A DNA stretch of 64,000 nucleotides, taken from Odontocerum albicorne (taxonomy: Eukaryota; Arthropoda; Insecta; Trichoptera; Odontoceridae). The position numbers were made by a program, and so were the translations under genes. Positions within the stretch are counted from its first letter, which is position 1; every line of letters starts with the position of its first letter. Positions 45,481 through 54,559 of this stretch are shown piece by piece. The stretch is taken from assembly GCA_949825065.1 (NCBI GenBank), contig OX463849.1, forward strand, positions 4,464,001 through 4,528,000, read 5' to 3'. Under the pieces are notes generated by a model. It did no database searches and was not told where the DNA came from. It was given only the letters and a program-made list of their open reading frames with translations.

Positions 45481-45639
45481 TACGTACAATAGAATACTTT
45501 GAAAATAAAACTTTCTAACAAACGATAACAGTCAATTTTTCAATTATTTGAAACATTAAAGACGAGTGAAATATTCTTTTACCCAGAATTTTAAAAAGAT
45601 AAAAAAAAGGGTGTTTAAAATGGCCTCTCCAATTTTTAT

Positions 45640-46175
45640 ATTGATATAATTTGGGTAGCTTAATGTTTGACGATTTGAAGATATTGTATGGCAATCACCA
45701 TTGCCCTCCCGTGTAACTCATGACTGACTCTCACGATACCCTCTTACATCTCTCTATCCATCCCTGCACTCCGTGACTCGAAGGGCAGTTGTTAAGGGTA
45801 GTCCAGTTATGTCTCTTATTTAGTCAGTCAAACGAATTCTTCCTCTTGTGCGTTGGTCTTCCACGCCTCCAGAAACCACGAACCTCTTCAAACTATCTCT
45901 TTGGCCACGAGCAATGAGTCCAAAAAATCAGAGGACTGATCGATGGCATATTGTCGACAATCTGTCGGGGATTCTTAGTTCTATGAGACAGGAGTTATTA
46001 TAGTTCGCCTAGCTATCTATGGAATTCTTCAGTCTTCTCTAGCACCACATTTCAAATGCATCTATTCAACGTCTCTCACTTACTCTCAGAGTCCAAGTTT
46101 TCGCGCCATACATGAATATTGCGTCGACGAGAAACTGAACTAGGCGTATTTTCGTCATGAGTATAGAAATTTAGT
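45640..46175 (-). pseudogene. LINE C-terminal region, decayed (AFEMWC type)
   Basis: Minus-strand reading across shifts gives LDAFEMWC, RRLKNSIDS, IPDRLSTICHRSVLRFFGLI, then RGRIRLTD and ITGLPLTTALRVTE. This order (AFEMWCYRR, I..RLS.I..R.LRFFGHI.R, RGR...W.DQI) is that of a LINE tail different from family B. GC content is higher than the surroundings. There is no catalytic domain. Confidence 0.65.
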
Positions 46176-46295
46176 AATCGATTTATTAATTTTTAAACTG
46201 GTGGATTAAACAAAAATTTCATGATCATCATTTGCTTTGAATCAATTTTTTACAATCGATCACAAATAATAGTGGTAAAAACTTTTATAATTTGT

Positions 46296-46550
46296 TTTAT
46301 CAAACGCTGTTTATTCCGCTGTTTGTAACGGTATAACCCTGCAGGTTTCAAAGCTTTTACCTCACATCAAGGGAGCACAAACAAGACTTGTTTGTGTGTA
46401 CCCCCTGTCTTGTTTGTGCTCTCCTGATGATGAGGTGAAAGCCTTGAAACCGGTAAGGTTATACCGTTACAAAAAATGGAATAAAGAGTGTTGGATAAAA
46501 TAAATCACAATGTCTTTAAACTTCCACAACGTTTATGCCTTAACTATAAA
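46296..46550. mobile_element. Palindromic pair of PLE ends
   Basis: A minus-oriented PLE end (46296-46395: ACGGTATAACCCTGCAGGTT, CTCACATCAAGGGAGCACAA) meets a plus-oriented end (46410-46550: CTCCTGATGATGAGGTGAAA, GTAAGGTTATACCGTTACAA). The plus end continues into the outer block AAACTTCCACAACGTTTATG. The ends face outward from a centre of ACAAACAAGACTTGTTTGT type. Confidence 0.85.
46424..46470 (+). ncRNA. Hammerhead-ribozyme-like motif in PLE end (putative)
   Basis: CTGATGA (46424-46430) is followed by GAGG-GTGAAA-GCCTT as a possible stem II, then GAAA (46446-46449), then ACCGGTA and TACCGTT as a possible stem III (one mismatch), ending ...TTA near the expected cleavage site. This is the box order of a hammerhead, and PLEs are known to carry hammerhead motifs. 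Stem II closure next to the boxes is not canonical, and other copies read CTGAAGA. Activity is uncertain. Confidence 0.35.
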
Positions 46551-46834
46551 TAATATATGTAAAAATTTTATTGAAATATGAGAAAAACAATTTGATTCAT
46601 CCGCATCATGACAAAGGAAAATATAATTAATTAAACTATTTAATTATTTATGTATTAAGGAACTAATTCAAATGTTATACCATAGTACAAGGTGGTGTGT
46701 AGACGAGTATCATAACATACATATAAGTACGAGTATGTTATGATATAAAAATATTGTAAGATATATTTTTTTAAACATCTACCTTTTTTATTTGGCTGAG
46801 TAATTAATCACTCCCTATAATTTATATTGATGGA

Positions 46835-47015
46835 TAAAATCGAGGGTCGACGAGGAATCGGTAGAAGGCGTCTGTCTTGGTAACGAAACATTCGCAAATG
46901 GACAGGTGGTGTCCAATCACTTGAGGAGCTGATCCGTGTCACCAAAGATATAGATATTTTCTCACGAGTGAACGCCAATGTCATAGAAACTGGGATCGGT
47001 TCATGAAAAAGAAAA
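46835..47015 (+). mobile_element. LINE 3' coding tail fragment
   Basis: Reading gives GIGRRRLSW, RNIRKWTGGVQSLEELIRVT and KDIDIFSRVNANVIETGIGS, with an A-rich AAAAAGAAAAAT end. The W.G..S.EEL.R...D...FS.V.ANV pattern is the same type as the insert at 40876-41367, from a related LINE. Confidence 0.65.
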
Positions 47016-47089
47016 ATAACAGATTAATAGCATAAGTCAAAGAATAAACCATCTTCTAATCTAAATGTTTACTTTGTAATTTATTTTTA

Positions 47090-47745
47090 TCAAACACTGT
47101 TTATTCCACTTTTTTGTGACGGTATAACCCTACCGGTTTCAAGGCTTTCACCTCATCTTCAGGGGAGCGCAAACAAGACTAAATTCTGTTCGAACTGGTA
47201 CCGATATACACGCTTCAACGGTTGGGGGCTGAGGGGTGAGGGAGGCATGGGACAATTTCGGCCAAGAGCGGAGAGATTTTTGTGAAATAACTGTTCAACA
47301 GATGTTCGGATCGATGTACTGACTTAGAAATTTCTAGGGCCTCTTATCTGTCCAATTTATTTCCGTTTCTACTGATATGTAAGAATTTGGCATCATCGAT
47401 ACAAAAAGTATGGTTTTCACGGTGACAATGATAAGCCATTTCAGAATAAATTAGAGGATTTGTTAAGGCGGATTTGTGTTCACGAAATCTCTTTTCAAGA
47501 GATCTTGCTGTCTTTCCTATAAATAAATTATCACAGTCAGCACATAAAAGTTTATACACACCACTGTTGCTAAGTATTCCATTTTTGTCTTTTCCATTAA
47601 ATAAGAGTTTCCGGAGATTAAAATTAGTGTAAAAAGCTGGCTTTATGTGACTTATATTTTTGGTTATTTCATATGATATGTTTTTTATAAATAGGACTTT
47701 GCTCCATTTATATTTGTTTGTGTTTACTGTTTTGTACATAAATAC
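47090..47745 (-). mobile_element. Penelope-like element, 5'-truncated copy 1
   Basis: From the 3' side (plus strand left): PLE tail AACACTGTTTATTCCACTT, GGTATAACCCTACCGGTTTC and ACCTCATCTTCAGGGGAGCG; then the proline-rich C-terminal coding part; then the GIY-YIG domain to 47739. The reverse-transcriptase part is absent. Confidence 0.8.
47344..47739 (-). pseudogene. GIY-YIG endonuclease domain of a Penelope-like element
   Basis: The frame has SNSGVYKLLCADCDNLFIGK, then TARSLEKRFREHKSALTNP and a conserved NHTFCIDDAKFLHI region. GVY (GIY), FIG (YIG) and R...FREH match the catalytic core that PLEs use to nick target DNA for target-primed reverse transcription. About 60 residues N-terminal to it are a linker. 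The Tyr of YIG is Phe here and a stop follows NKLDR. The RT domain is missing. Confidence 0.85.
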
Positions 47746-47759
47746 AGGTTCACACTATT

Positions 47760-48110
47760 AAGCCATTTTTCTGTTGGGGAAGGTAAATAACATATAGCGC
47801 TAGACTTTCCTATCTTGACACATATCCTTAGCCGCCTCTATATTCATACAATTTCTACGGTTTCTCTGTCTTTTTACATTTTATAAAATATCATTCACTT
47901 GATCCTACCATAATTTTTTGGCGTTCCACTCACAGAAGCATTATGTATTTGTTGTTTTGTTAGTCTTTCTTCTTTTATTCCATTCAAATGTCCAAACCAT
48001 CTCAGCGTGCACTTCTTCATCGTACTCAACACATCATCCATAAGTTTACATTAATCTATAATCATTTCATTCCTTACTTTTTTTTATTTAAACTTTTAAT
48101 TTTTTACAAT
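47760..48110 (-). mobile_element. Family B LINE 3' fragment
   Basis: CTGTTGGGGAAGGTAAATAA, GACTTTCCTATCTTGACACA, then CAAATGTCCAAACCATCTCA (minus: RMVWTFE.. GH region) and CTCAACACATCATCCATAAG. One of the longer reverse copies. Confidence 0.6.
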
Positions 48111-48350
48111 AAGATAAGCAAACCTCTCTCTTACTTAACTAGGCGTATGCTTGTTCTATGGCAGATAGTTTTTATAAAACAATAAATAAATACAAAACAA
48201 AATTAAGACGTATATTTTTTTGGAGATTTGAATCGAACAAAAAATCTACGAAACTTATACAAGTACTCGTATAAAATTTCATTATAATAAAATAAAGCTG
48301 TGTAAAAATCAGTATAAATCATTAGTTATCAGTCATAAACTTTCACCCCA

Positions 48351-48597
48351 TATCGCCTGTTAAGAATCACAGTGGCTAAACTCCAAAAAATCGATTTTTG
48401 AGTTAAGACTACCAAATGACTCCTTTTTTACGTGCATAAGTGGCGAAAGTATATTTCAACTCCTTGAAGCGGCAAGGAGTTGAAATATACTTTTGCCACT
48501 TATGCACGTAAAAAATGAGTCATTTTAGTGCCGTTTGGTAGTCTTAACTCTAAAATATTTTTTTTGGAGTTTCGCCACTGATTCTTAACAGGCGATA
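48351..48597. repeat. 247-bp palindrome (fold-back element)
   Basis: TATCGCCTGTTAAGAATCA ... CAACTCCTTG, loop AAGCGG (48467-48472), CAAGGAGTTG ... TGATTCTTAACAGGCGATA. The arms are about 115-125 bp with few mismatches and one 11-bp indel (CGGCACTAAAA in the right arm). It is TA-bounded and non-coding, so a fold-back transposon or snap-back duplication. Confidence 0.9.
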
Positions 48598-48599
48598 TA

Positions 48600-48700
48600 T
48601 TCTTCTCAATGCGGTATATTTTTCTACAGAATTTATTAGAATTCCATGTCATTTTCGATGTCCACATTTTACTCCCATACATACCAAAATACTATTATGC
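48600..48700 (-). mobile_element. Short LINE-like scrap
   Basis: Minus strand reads YGSKMWTSKMTWNSNKF, resembling the YGSE.WTLK phrase after the LINE reverse-transcriptase domain. Too short to place in a family. Confidence 0.3.
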
Positions 48701-48729
48701 GCTACTATCTTAGCAGATATGAATCCTGT

Positions 48730-48955
48730 CCGGTTCGAGTATCTAATCTTATTATCTAATCTTAGTATCTAATCTAATTATGTAATCTAATTATTATCTA
48801 ATCTAATTATTAGTATCTTATCTTATTATTAATTATCTTATCTTATTATTAATAATCTTAGTATTAATTATTTAATTATCTAATCTTATTATTAGTATCT
48901 AATCTTATTATCTAATCTTAGTATCTAATCTTATCTATCTTCGAGTAATCTGTAC
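48730..48955. repeat. ATCTAATCTT-type simple repeat
   Basis: Interspersed ATCTAATCTTATT and ATCTAATCTTAGT units over about 225 bp; low complexity. Confidence 0.9.
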
Positions 48956-50029
48956 CTCAGAGGCAGACGGATGTTAAAACAAATAGTGAGTTTTTCAATA
49001 GAGCTAAAAACATAAGTAATTCTTTATTCATGTCTTTTAAATCATTGAAACAGATAAACTGAGTGCTTGTTTTTTGTTTTTTTGCTGGAGTTCACTTCAA
49101 ATGCTTCCAGTTAATGTAAAAACCTAATTTATTTGGTTGCTTCCTGACCTAAAAAAAAAACAAAATAAAAATTGTCTCATGGATTTGCATCCTTCTGCTT
49201 GTATGTTTTATTGTTCAATTGGCAGTTGGTGCCAAATGATAAAAATCTACTTAGCTTTTAAAATCATGTTAACATTTTAAATAAATATTCCTTCGAATTC
49301 AACAATATTAATGCAAAAAGCAAAAATTTTGAGAAGCATGAAACCTTTTTGTATTCTTTGATTTTTATAACTTTTTTATTTTTGCTTATGACTTTGTGCG
49401 TCATTCGTATTTATAAATTAATTATTTTATTTTATTTTTGCGACATATCCAGACTTTTAAAATGTATTTTTATTAATTTTTATCAAAATTTTACGCAAAT
49501 TAAATCAGATGGCTTTATTTGCGCCACCCTATATTATAAAAGAAAAATAAAGTGTAACCAATATATTGAACCCAACAATTCCTTTTTTTATTGAAGATGA
49601 CTGGGCTATAACATGATGTCATCTTCCAATTTGATTCATAATGGCTATTTGAAAATATTTCATTAATCATCCGTAACACAGACGAATATTCTAAACTTAA
49701 ATAAACCGGTTTAGTTTTTTTTTTATCTCGTTCATCTTTAATGAAGCTGCGAGTGCAAATTTATTCAGTCATCGTTGCTAATATTAATACCAAATTTGAT
49801 AATTTCAACGTTTTATATTTATTTTATTGTCATTCCAAAATCTTTAAATATTTATAAACAGATTTTGACTTCTAATTTACACGATGATTTTTACAATTGG
49901 GTATCTTGTTAAATAGTCTTCTACAATATATGTCAATATTTGTGATAGGGTTATGTTGAAAATAAAACAGTAATCTGAACTCCATTTAATGACACAGTTG
50001 GTTTTATAACGATTTTTGGTTGAATCGTC
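48956..50029. other. Non-coding AT-rich stretch
   Basis: The 81-codon frame 49349-49594 is hydrophobic, AT-driven and unrecognised. Confidence 0.35.
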
Positions 50030-50690
50030 ATTCGTGAGTTTTGTTATCTTGGCAAATGCTCACGAGTGATTGGGGAGTTGAAAACGAAGTCATTGTAAGA
50101 AGGGTAGTGGCAGACGACCTCCGTGGTCTGGTGGTAAGACACTTGCTTATCTGCCGATCCAGAGGTTGCGGGTTCGATCCCCGCTAGAACCCAATTTTTT
50201 TAAAATTGGATTCCAGTCTGGTTAACATTTAGGGCCTATAAAAACATCTTTCTGGTTGGTTGGAAGAGATTGCCACATGGCAATAAACTCGCCAGGTTAA
50301 ATAAATAAATAAATAAGAAGGGCAGTGACAAGAAACGAGGTTAATGGAGCACTTAATGTTATACACTACAACCGAGCAATATTAACAGTAACTCACCTTG
50401 GTGTATGGAAATGAAACTTTGAAGTAGCAGAAGTAGGATAATACTAAGATTGATGCTGTAGAGATGCGTGTAGTAAGAAAAGTTGGTAGAGTTTCAATGT
50501 TTGAAGTAAGGTAGAATTAAGGCATAAGAAAGGAATGCATGGATAAAATTTATGTTTTAAAAGTGATATGAAGAAGGCAACTTAACGACATGTGTGGATA
50601 ATAAAAGATCAAAGGACGTCTTAGCGAGTATGCAAATAGATCGAGAAAAACGTGACTAGACTGGACCAGAGGGTCGAAAAGTGTTCTTTT
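50030..50690 (+). mobile_element. Family B LINE region interrupted by a SINE
   Basis: Left of the SINE: GAGTTGAAAACGAAG and TAAGAAGGGTAGTGGCA. Right of it: GAAGGGCAGTGACAAGAAAC, GAGGTTAATGGAGCACTTAA (VNGAL), GCTGTAGAGATGCGTG (AVEMR) and AGATCAAAGGACGTCTTAGC. The two sides join into the family order when the SINE is removed. Confidence 0.65.
50112..50316 (+). mobile_element. tRNA-derived SINE (best copy)
   Basis: The head is GACCTCCGTGGTCTGGTGGT with AAGACA (box A), then GGTTGCGGGTTCGATCCCCG (box B), the internal RNA polymerase III promoter of tRNA-derived SINEs. The tail CTGGTTGGTTGGAAGAGATT, GGCAATAAACTCGCCAGG and (AAAT)n is shared with the family K LINE. A near-perfect 16-bp target duplication (AAGAAGGGTAGTGGCA / AAGAAGGGCAGTGACA) flanks it. 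It lies in a family B LINE. Confidence 0.85.
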
Positions 50691-50890
50691 TTTATATTAC
50701 TCAATACATCAACCTCAATACACATTTATCCAAAATCGTTTTCTTCAGTATTATGCCATACTTTGCCATCCCATGTATCTTTCTCAGGATGCAAATTCTT
50801 TGGTATTTATTCGGATACTTTTTATATGTTTCCACGTCCACGTTTTATTTCCAATATTTACAATATAATACTGTTATGGACTATCATTTT
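50691..50890 (-). mobile_element. Family B LINE fragment, opposite strand
   Basis: Plus-strand TACTCAATACATCAACCTCA, ATCCAAAATCGTTTTCTTCA and ATGTTTCCACGTCCACG match the reverse of the family near 4380-4530. It abuts the forward copy, making an inverted pair. Confidence 0.4.
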
Positions 50891-51273
50891 AGGAAAAGGT
50901 GTTGATATTGTTCAGTTTGAGTTAATATGATTAAGGGCCTATTGATTTTATTCCCTATCACCAAACCACGATAATACAAATATAGTTAGTTATCATAATA
51001 ACAAAGTTATCACAATATAATTGAAGTTTTATCGTAATTTAAGTTAACCAAACAAAATAACTATTGTTGATTTGACACTGTTCTTAGGTGTATCATAATT
51101 TTAAGTTACTCACTGTTCTTAGGTGTATCATAATTTTAAATATCTAATTTTTCATAACTTTAAAGTACGTTTTACAAAATAATTATGCTTAACATAATTC
51201 TAAGCAACCAATACAATACAACTACGTTTGTTATTATTTTTAAGTAATCAGTAATATCTCCAAACATTTTACA
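50891..51273. other. Non-coding gap
   Basis: A short duplication (TTCTTAGGTGTATCATAATT) near 51085-51140; otherwise nothing. Confidence 0.5.
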
Positions 51274-51519
51274 AGTACTCAGCGGTAAGTAATACACATC
51301 GGGCTTAAGAAAGAGACTGTCGGCCATAATCGGCTAACTTCGGCTTTGTATAGCGTCGTCTCTGTCACTCATACACCTGTTCCGTCGCGATTTGTCAGTC
51401 GTCAAGTGACTGTTAGCGCATCGTGCGACAGAGACGATGCTCTACAAGGCCGAAGTTAGGCGATTGTGGCCGTCAGTCTCTTTCTTAAGCCCGATGTGCA
51501 TTTCTTACCCCCGGGTACT
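51274..51519. mobile_element. Fold-back MITE with about 100-bp inverted ends
   Basis: The left end is AGTACTC, GGTAAGTAATACACATCGGG and CTTAAGAAAGAGACTGTCGG. The right end in reverse complement is AGTACCC, GGTAAGAAATGCACATCGGG and CTTAAGAAAGAGACTGACGG. The arms continue through CTAACTTCGGC and the GTCGTCTCTGTC block. GC-richer than the flanks. A truncated relative lies at 18003-18193. Confidence 0.85.
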
Positions 51520-51623
51520 GTACATAGTTTTATATAAACTTATGTATACGCAAAAAAGGAACCAACCTACAATTTACTCGTTTTGAGATATAAGAGCAAC
51601 ATGATCCCAAATTTACTTAAGAA

Positions 51624-52078
51624 TGTTGTTCTTATGAGATATATGTGTTTAATATAAATGTACCGGACGGAGTACAAAGACTGTAAATAGGCACGTTGGT
51701 TGCCGCGTCGCGCTCAGAGAATCGACGTCGCGAATTCCGTAGTGAAGATCCAGTAGAAGAAGAAGAAGGTAGCAGGGAGAGATTCCTCTCAGGCAGTTGA
51801 TGTAGGGTAGCGGGTCTCAAGTAAAACGCAGTATAGTCGGTTGTTACTGAGAAGTATTATATTTTCCAAAATCAGGGGGCCCTCTATATAAATGGTCAGT
51901 CGGCCGTCACAAGCGCCCATTGCCCGCGAAATACAATAACTTTCGGGGTTAGGGCCCTGCTTACGTTGACTGAGCCCTGACCTAATCCGATCGCATCGCC
52001 CCGCAAGTCACTTATTTTCATTGCGGTCGCGAACGTAATCGGAGTCAAACAAACATACATTTTACATAGTTTCCAACA
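51624..52078 (-). mobile_element. Solo-LTR-like block (Gypsy or BEL type)
   Basis: On the minus strand it starts TGTTGGAAACTATG and ends AGAACAACA, with a TG...CA frame. A TATA box (TTTATATAGAGGGCC) lies inside, an ACAACCGACTATACTGCG stretch follows, and ATATTAAACACATATATC is near the end. GC-rich in the U3-like part (GGGCGCTTGTGACGGCC), unlike the flanks. No matching 5-bp target duplication was found, so the borders are tentative. Confidence 0.45.
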
Positions 52079-52871
52079 TGATTCACAAATACATAGTATA
52101 ACACAATACATATTTCCATAGCATAGATCTACATACAGAATTCAGTTTATATTATTTTAACAAAATAGCATAGAATAATATGACAGTTATACATATAACA
52201 GAGTTCATACACAGTTTAAATAGAGAAATATAAGGGTGAATTTGCCTCCAGATCTACACAGCATTGTCTATTTCATCATACCACATACACACACACAAGG
52301 ATGACGGCACACGTCCGATACAATAAACATTGTTTAGTATTCATAAATTCAATATAAAAAATGAAGAAATATGTTATGTGAGTTGGATTAATTTTGCATA
52401 CAAACTTTAATTTTTCCTTGAATAATTTAACAAAACATGAAGAGTCTAATAAAAGCCAAGTTAATATCTTTTGTCTCTTACAAATAGTTATTTTGAATTA
52501 TACACTTTTAATTCTATAAAAAATCTTATATGTTTTTAAATAAATCTCCATTTTGTTTATTTGGACATAGAACAAAACCGCTCTAAGGTGACATTGATGT
52601 TTATGTAGCGTATGCAAATGGATTCAAATGCGATCACGTTTTTGTGTAATTGATCAGATGTTGGGATTTGGATCTTGAACCGACCATGAACGTCTAAAAA
52701 TAGTTCTCCGTTTAATTTGGAATTGTTTTTACCTACCTACATTTTCTCAGAGTGGACGCTTCTATGCGTACAACCTGTTTTGTGCACAGAGGCGATCAAT
52801 TTGTAGGGCGGCAAAATGTTATTTTTTAAAATTATTTTGAAGGTACTATTATAAAATCAAGAAAATTAAAC
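52079..52871. other. Non-coding stretch
   Basis: Nothing recognised. Confidence 0.4.
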
Positions 52872-52883
52872 AAACATACCTTT

Positions 52884-53509
52884 GTTGTTTATATAAATAA
52901 AAAACATATATGAAATAACCAAAAATATTCCAAGTCACATAAAGCCAGCTTTTTACACTAATTTTAATCTCCGGAAACTCTTATTTAATGGGAAAGGCAA
53001 AAATGGAATACTTAGTAACAGTAGTGTGTATAAACTTTTATGTGCTGACTGTGATCATTTCTATATAGGAAAGACAGGAAGATCTTTTGAAAAGAGATTT
53101 CGTGAACATAAATCCGCCTTAACAAATCCTCTAATTTATTCTGAAATGGCTAATCATTGTCACCGTGAAAACCATACTTTTTATATTGATGATGCCAAAT
53201 TCTTACATATCAGTGGTAACGGAAATAAATTGGACAGATTAGAGGCCCTAGAAATTTCTAAATCAGTACACCGATCGGAACATCTGTTGAACAGTTATTT
53301 CCTCAAACGACTCCGCTCTTGGCCGAAATTATCCCGTGCCTTCCTCACCCCCCAGCCCCCAACCGTTGAAGCGTGTATATCGGTACCAGTTCGAACAGCA
53401 TTAAGTCTTGTTTGCGCTTCCCTGAATATGAGGTGAAAGCCTTGACACCGGTAGGGTTATACCGTCATAAAAAAGTGGAATAAACAGTGTTTGATAAAAA
53501 TAAATTACA
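52884..53509 (+). mobile_element. Penelope-like element, 5'-truncated copy 2 with target duplication
   Basis: AAACATACCTTT occurs immediately left (52872-52883) and right (53510-53521) of the insert, a 12-bp target duplication. The insert holds the linker (CACATAAAGCCAGC), the GIY-YIG domain, the C-terminal extension and the conserved tail ending GGAATAAACAGTGTTTG and a short A/T stretch. Confidence 0.85.
52975..53436 (+). pseudogene. GIY-YIG endonuclease domain and C-terminus of a PLE
   Basis: Open from about 52975 to the stop at 53434-53436: SSVYKLLCADCDHFYIGKTG, RSFEKRFREHKSALTNP, FLHISGNGNKLDRLEALE, then LLNSYFLKRLRSWPKLSRAF and a proline-rich end with VPVRTALSLVCASLNMR. YIG and R...FREH are intact, but the GIY glycine is Ser (SVY). 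The stop TGA lies inside the tail motif that elsewhere reads CTGAAGATGAGGTGA. The endonuclease would nick target DNA for the missing reverse transcriptase. Non-autonomous. Confidence 0.85.
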
Positions 53510-53521
53510 AAACATACCTTT

Positions 53522-53935
53522 AGACTATTTCTCTGGGTAATGAAAGGGAGTGATAAGGTCAGGCTTGAGTGGTAAGTCTGGTATAGTAATATTTGATGGA
53601 GTAAGAAATTATAATTGTTCGAGAAGAATGTTAAAAGTAGGATCAAATATGAAATATCGAGATGGCTTGGCTACAGAGAGTGAATAAGTTTCAAAAGACT
53701 TAAAACTACAAAAATATTACGCAAAACTAATGGAAAACGAGTAAGGGGTAGATCAAAGAAAGAGTAGAAAGGAAAGTTGAACTTTTTTAATTGAAGAAAA
53801 GGTAAGAATTATGAAAAAAAAGTAAGTATGTCTTACGAGATATTAGGATGTCGATGAGGCGAGAGTTGTATGCTTTGATAGAAAAGCATGGGAATTTGTC
53901 CACTTTTCCTACCCTAATAAGGGCATGGTTTTTTC
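53522..53935 (+). mobile_element. Family B-type LINE 3' fragment
   Basis: AAATATCGAGATGGCTTGGC (R.RWLG), GGAAAACGAGTAAGGGGTAG, GATGTCGATGAGGCGAGAGT (DVDEAR) and TTTTCCTACCCTAATAAGGG (YPN.G). Interrupted by several shifts. The PLE insertion lies at its 5' side. Confidence 0.55.
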
Positions 53936-53936
53936 T

Positions 53937-54235
53937 TATAAAATAAAATAATATATGGTACAAATATTTGTCAAGGCTTTACCTATGATATATACAATTT
54001 TTTTACTTAACTAGTCTTATTGATATATTGTAATTTACGAACTTACTTAAACTTATTTTCATACGTGTCATTTTATTTTTATTTTTTATAATCTTAATAT
54101 ATGGATTCTTAGAAATAATTAACACCTACATACTACTTATAACTACATAACAATTCTTACTACTAATTATTTAGCAAGAACAAGTTCACTCACTCAGGCT
54201 ACTTGTATTCCTGAGGGTGACGTTGTGAATGTATA
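53937..54235 (-). mobile_element. Family J LINE 3' end
   Basis: ATGGTACAAATATTTGTCAA, GGCTTTACCTATGATATATA and GCAAGAACAAGTTCACTCAC match 62150-62400. Starts with an A-rich reverse tail. Confidence 0.65.
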
Positions 54236-54559
54236 TTTTTTTTAAATATTTTCTTACAAACTCCATATTTTCCACCACCCTTAAAGAGAGTTCGCGATCT
54301 AAACGGCTTTATGTAAATTGTTATGTTATAATTATTTAATCCGGTTTTCACATACAGGTGGCAGCATCTCCCGTGTAGAGCCTGTAAACTCTACTATTCA
54401 AAGAGTTGAATGGGAAACTGGGGCTTAGCACAGAACGTGTTTCTCATAAGAATGATATAGTACATTGCGATGGTTTTATACGTTATTTAGCGTAAACAAA
54501 GTCTTGATATACAAATTTTTCTTCTTAACCTTAAATTTAACGAAAATTTACTTCGTTTA
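54236..54559. other. Non-coding gap
   Basis: Nothing recognised. Confidence 0.4.

Noticed and set aside
50115..50190. Possible functional tRNA gene
   Set aside because: Box A and box B are present, but the acceptor stem is not closed, the sequence continues into a LINE-like tail with target duplications, and diverged copies exist: it is a SINE.
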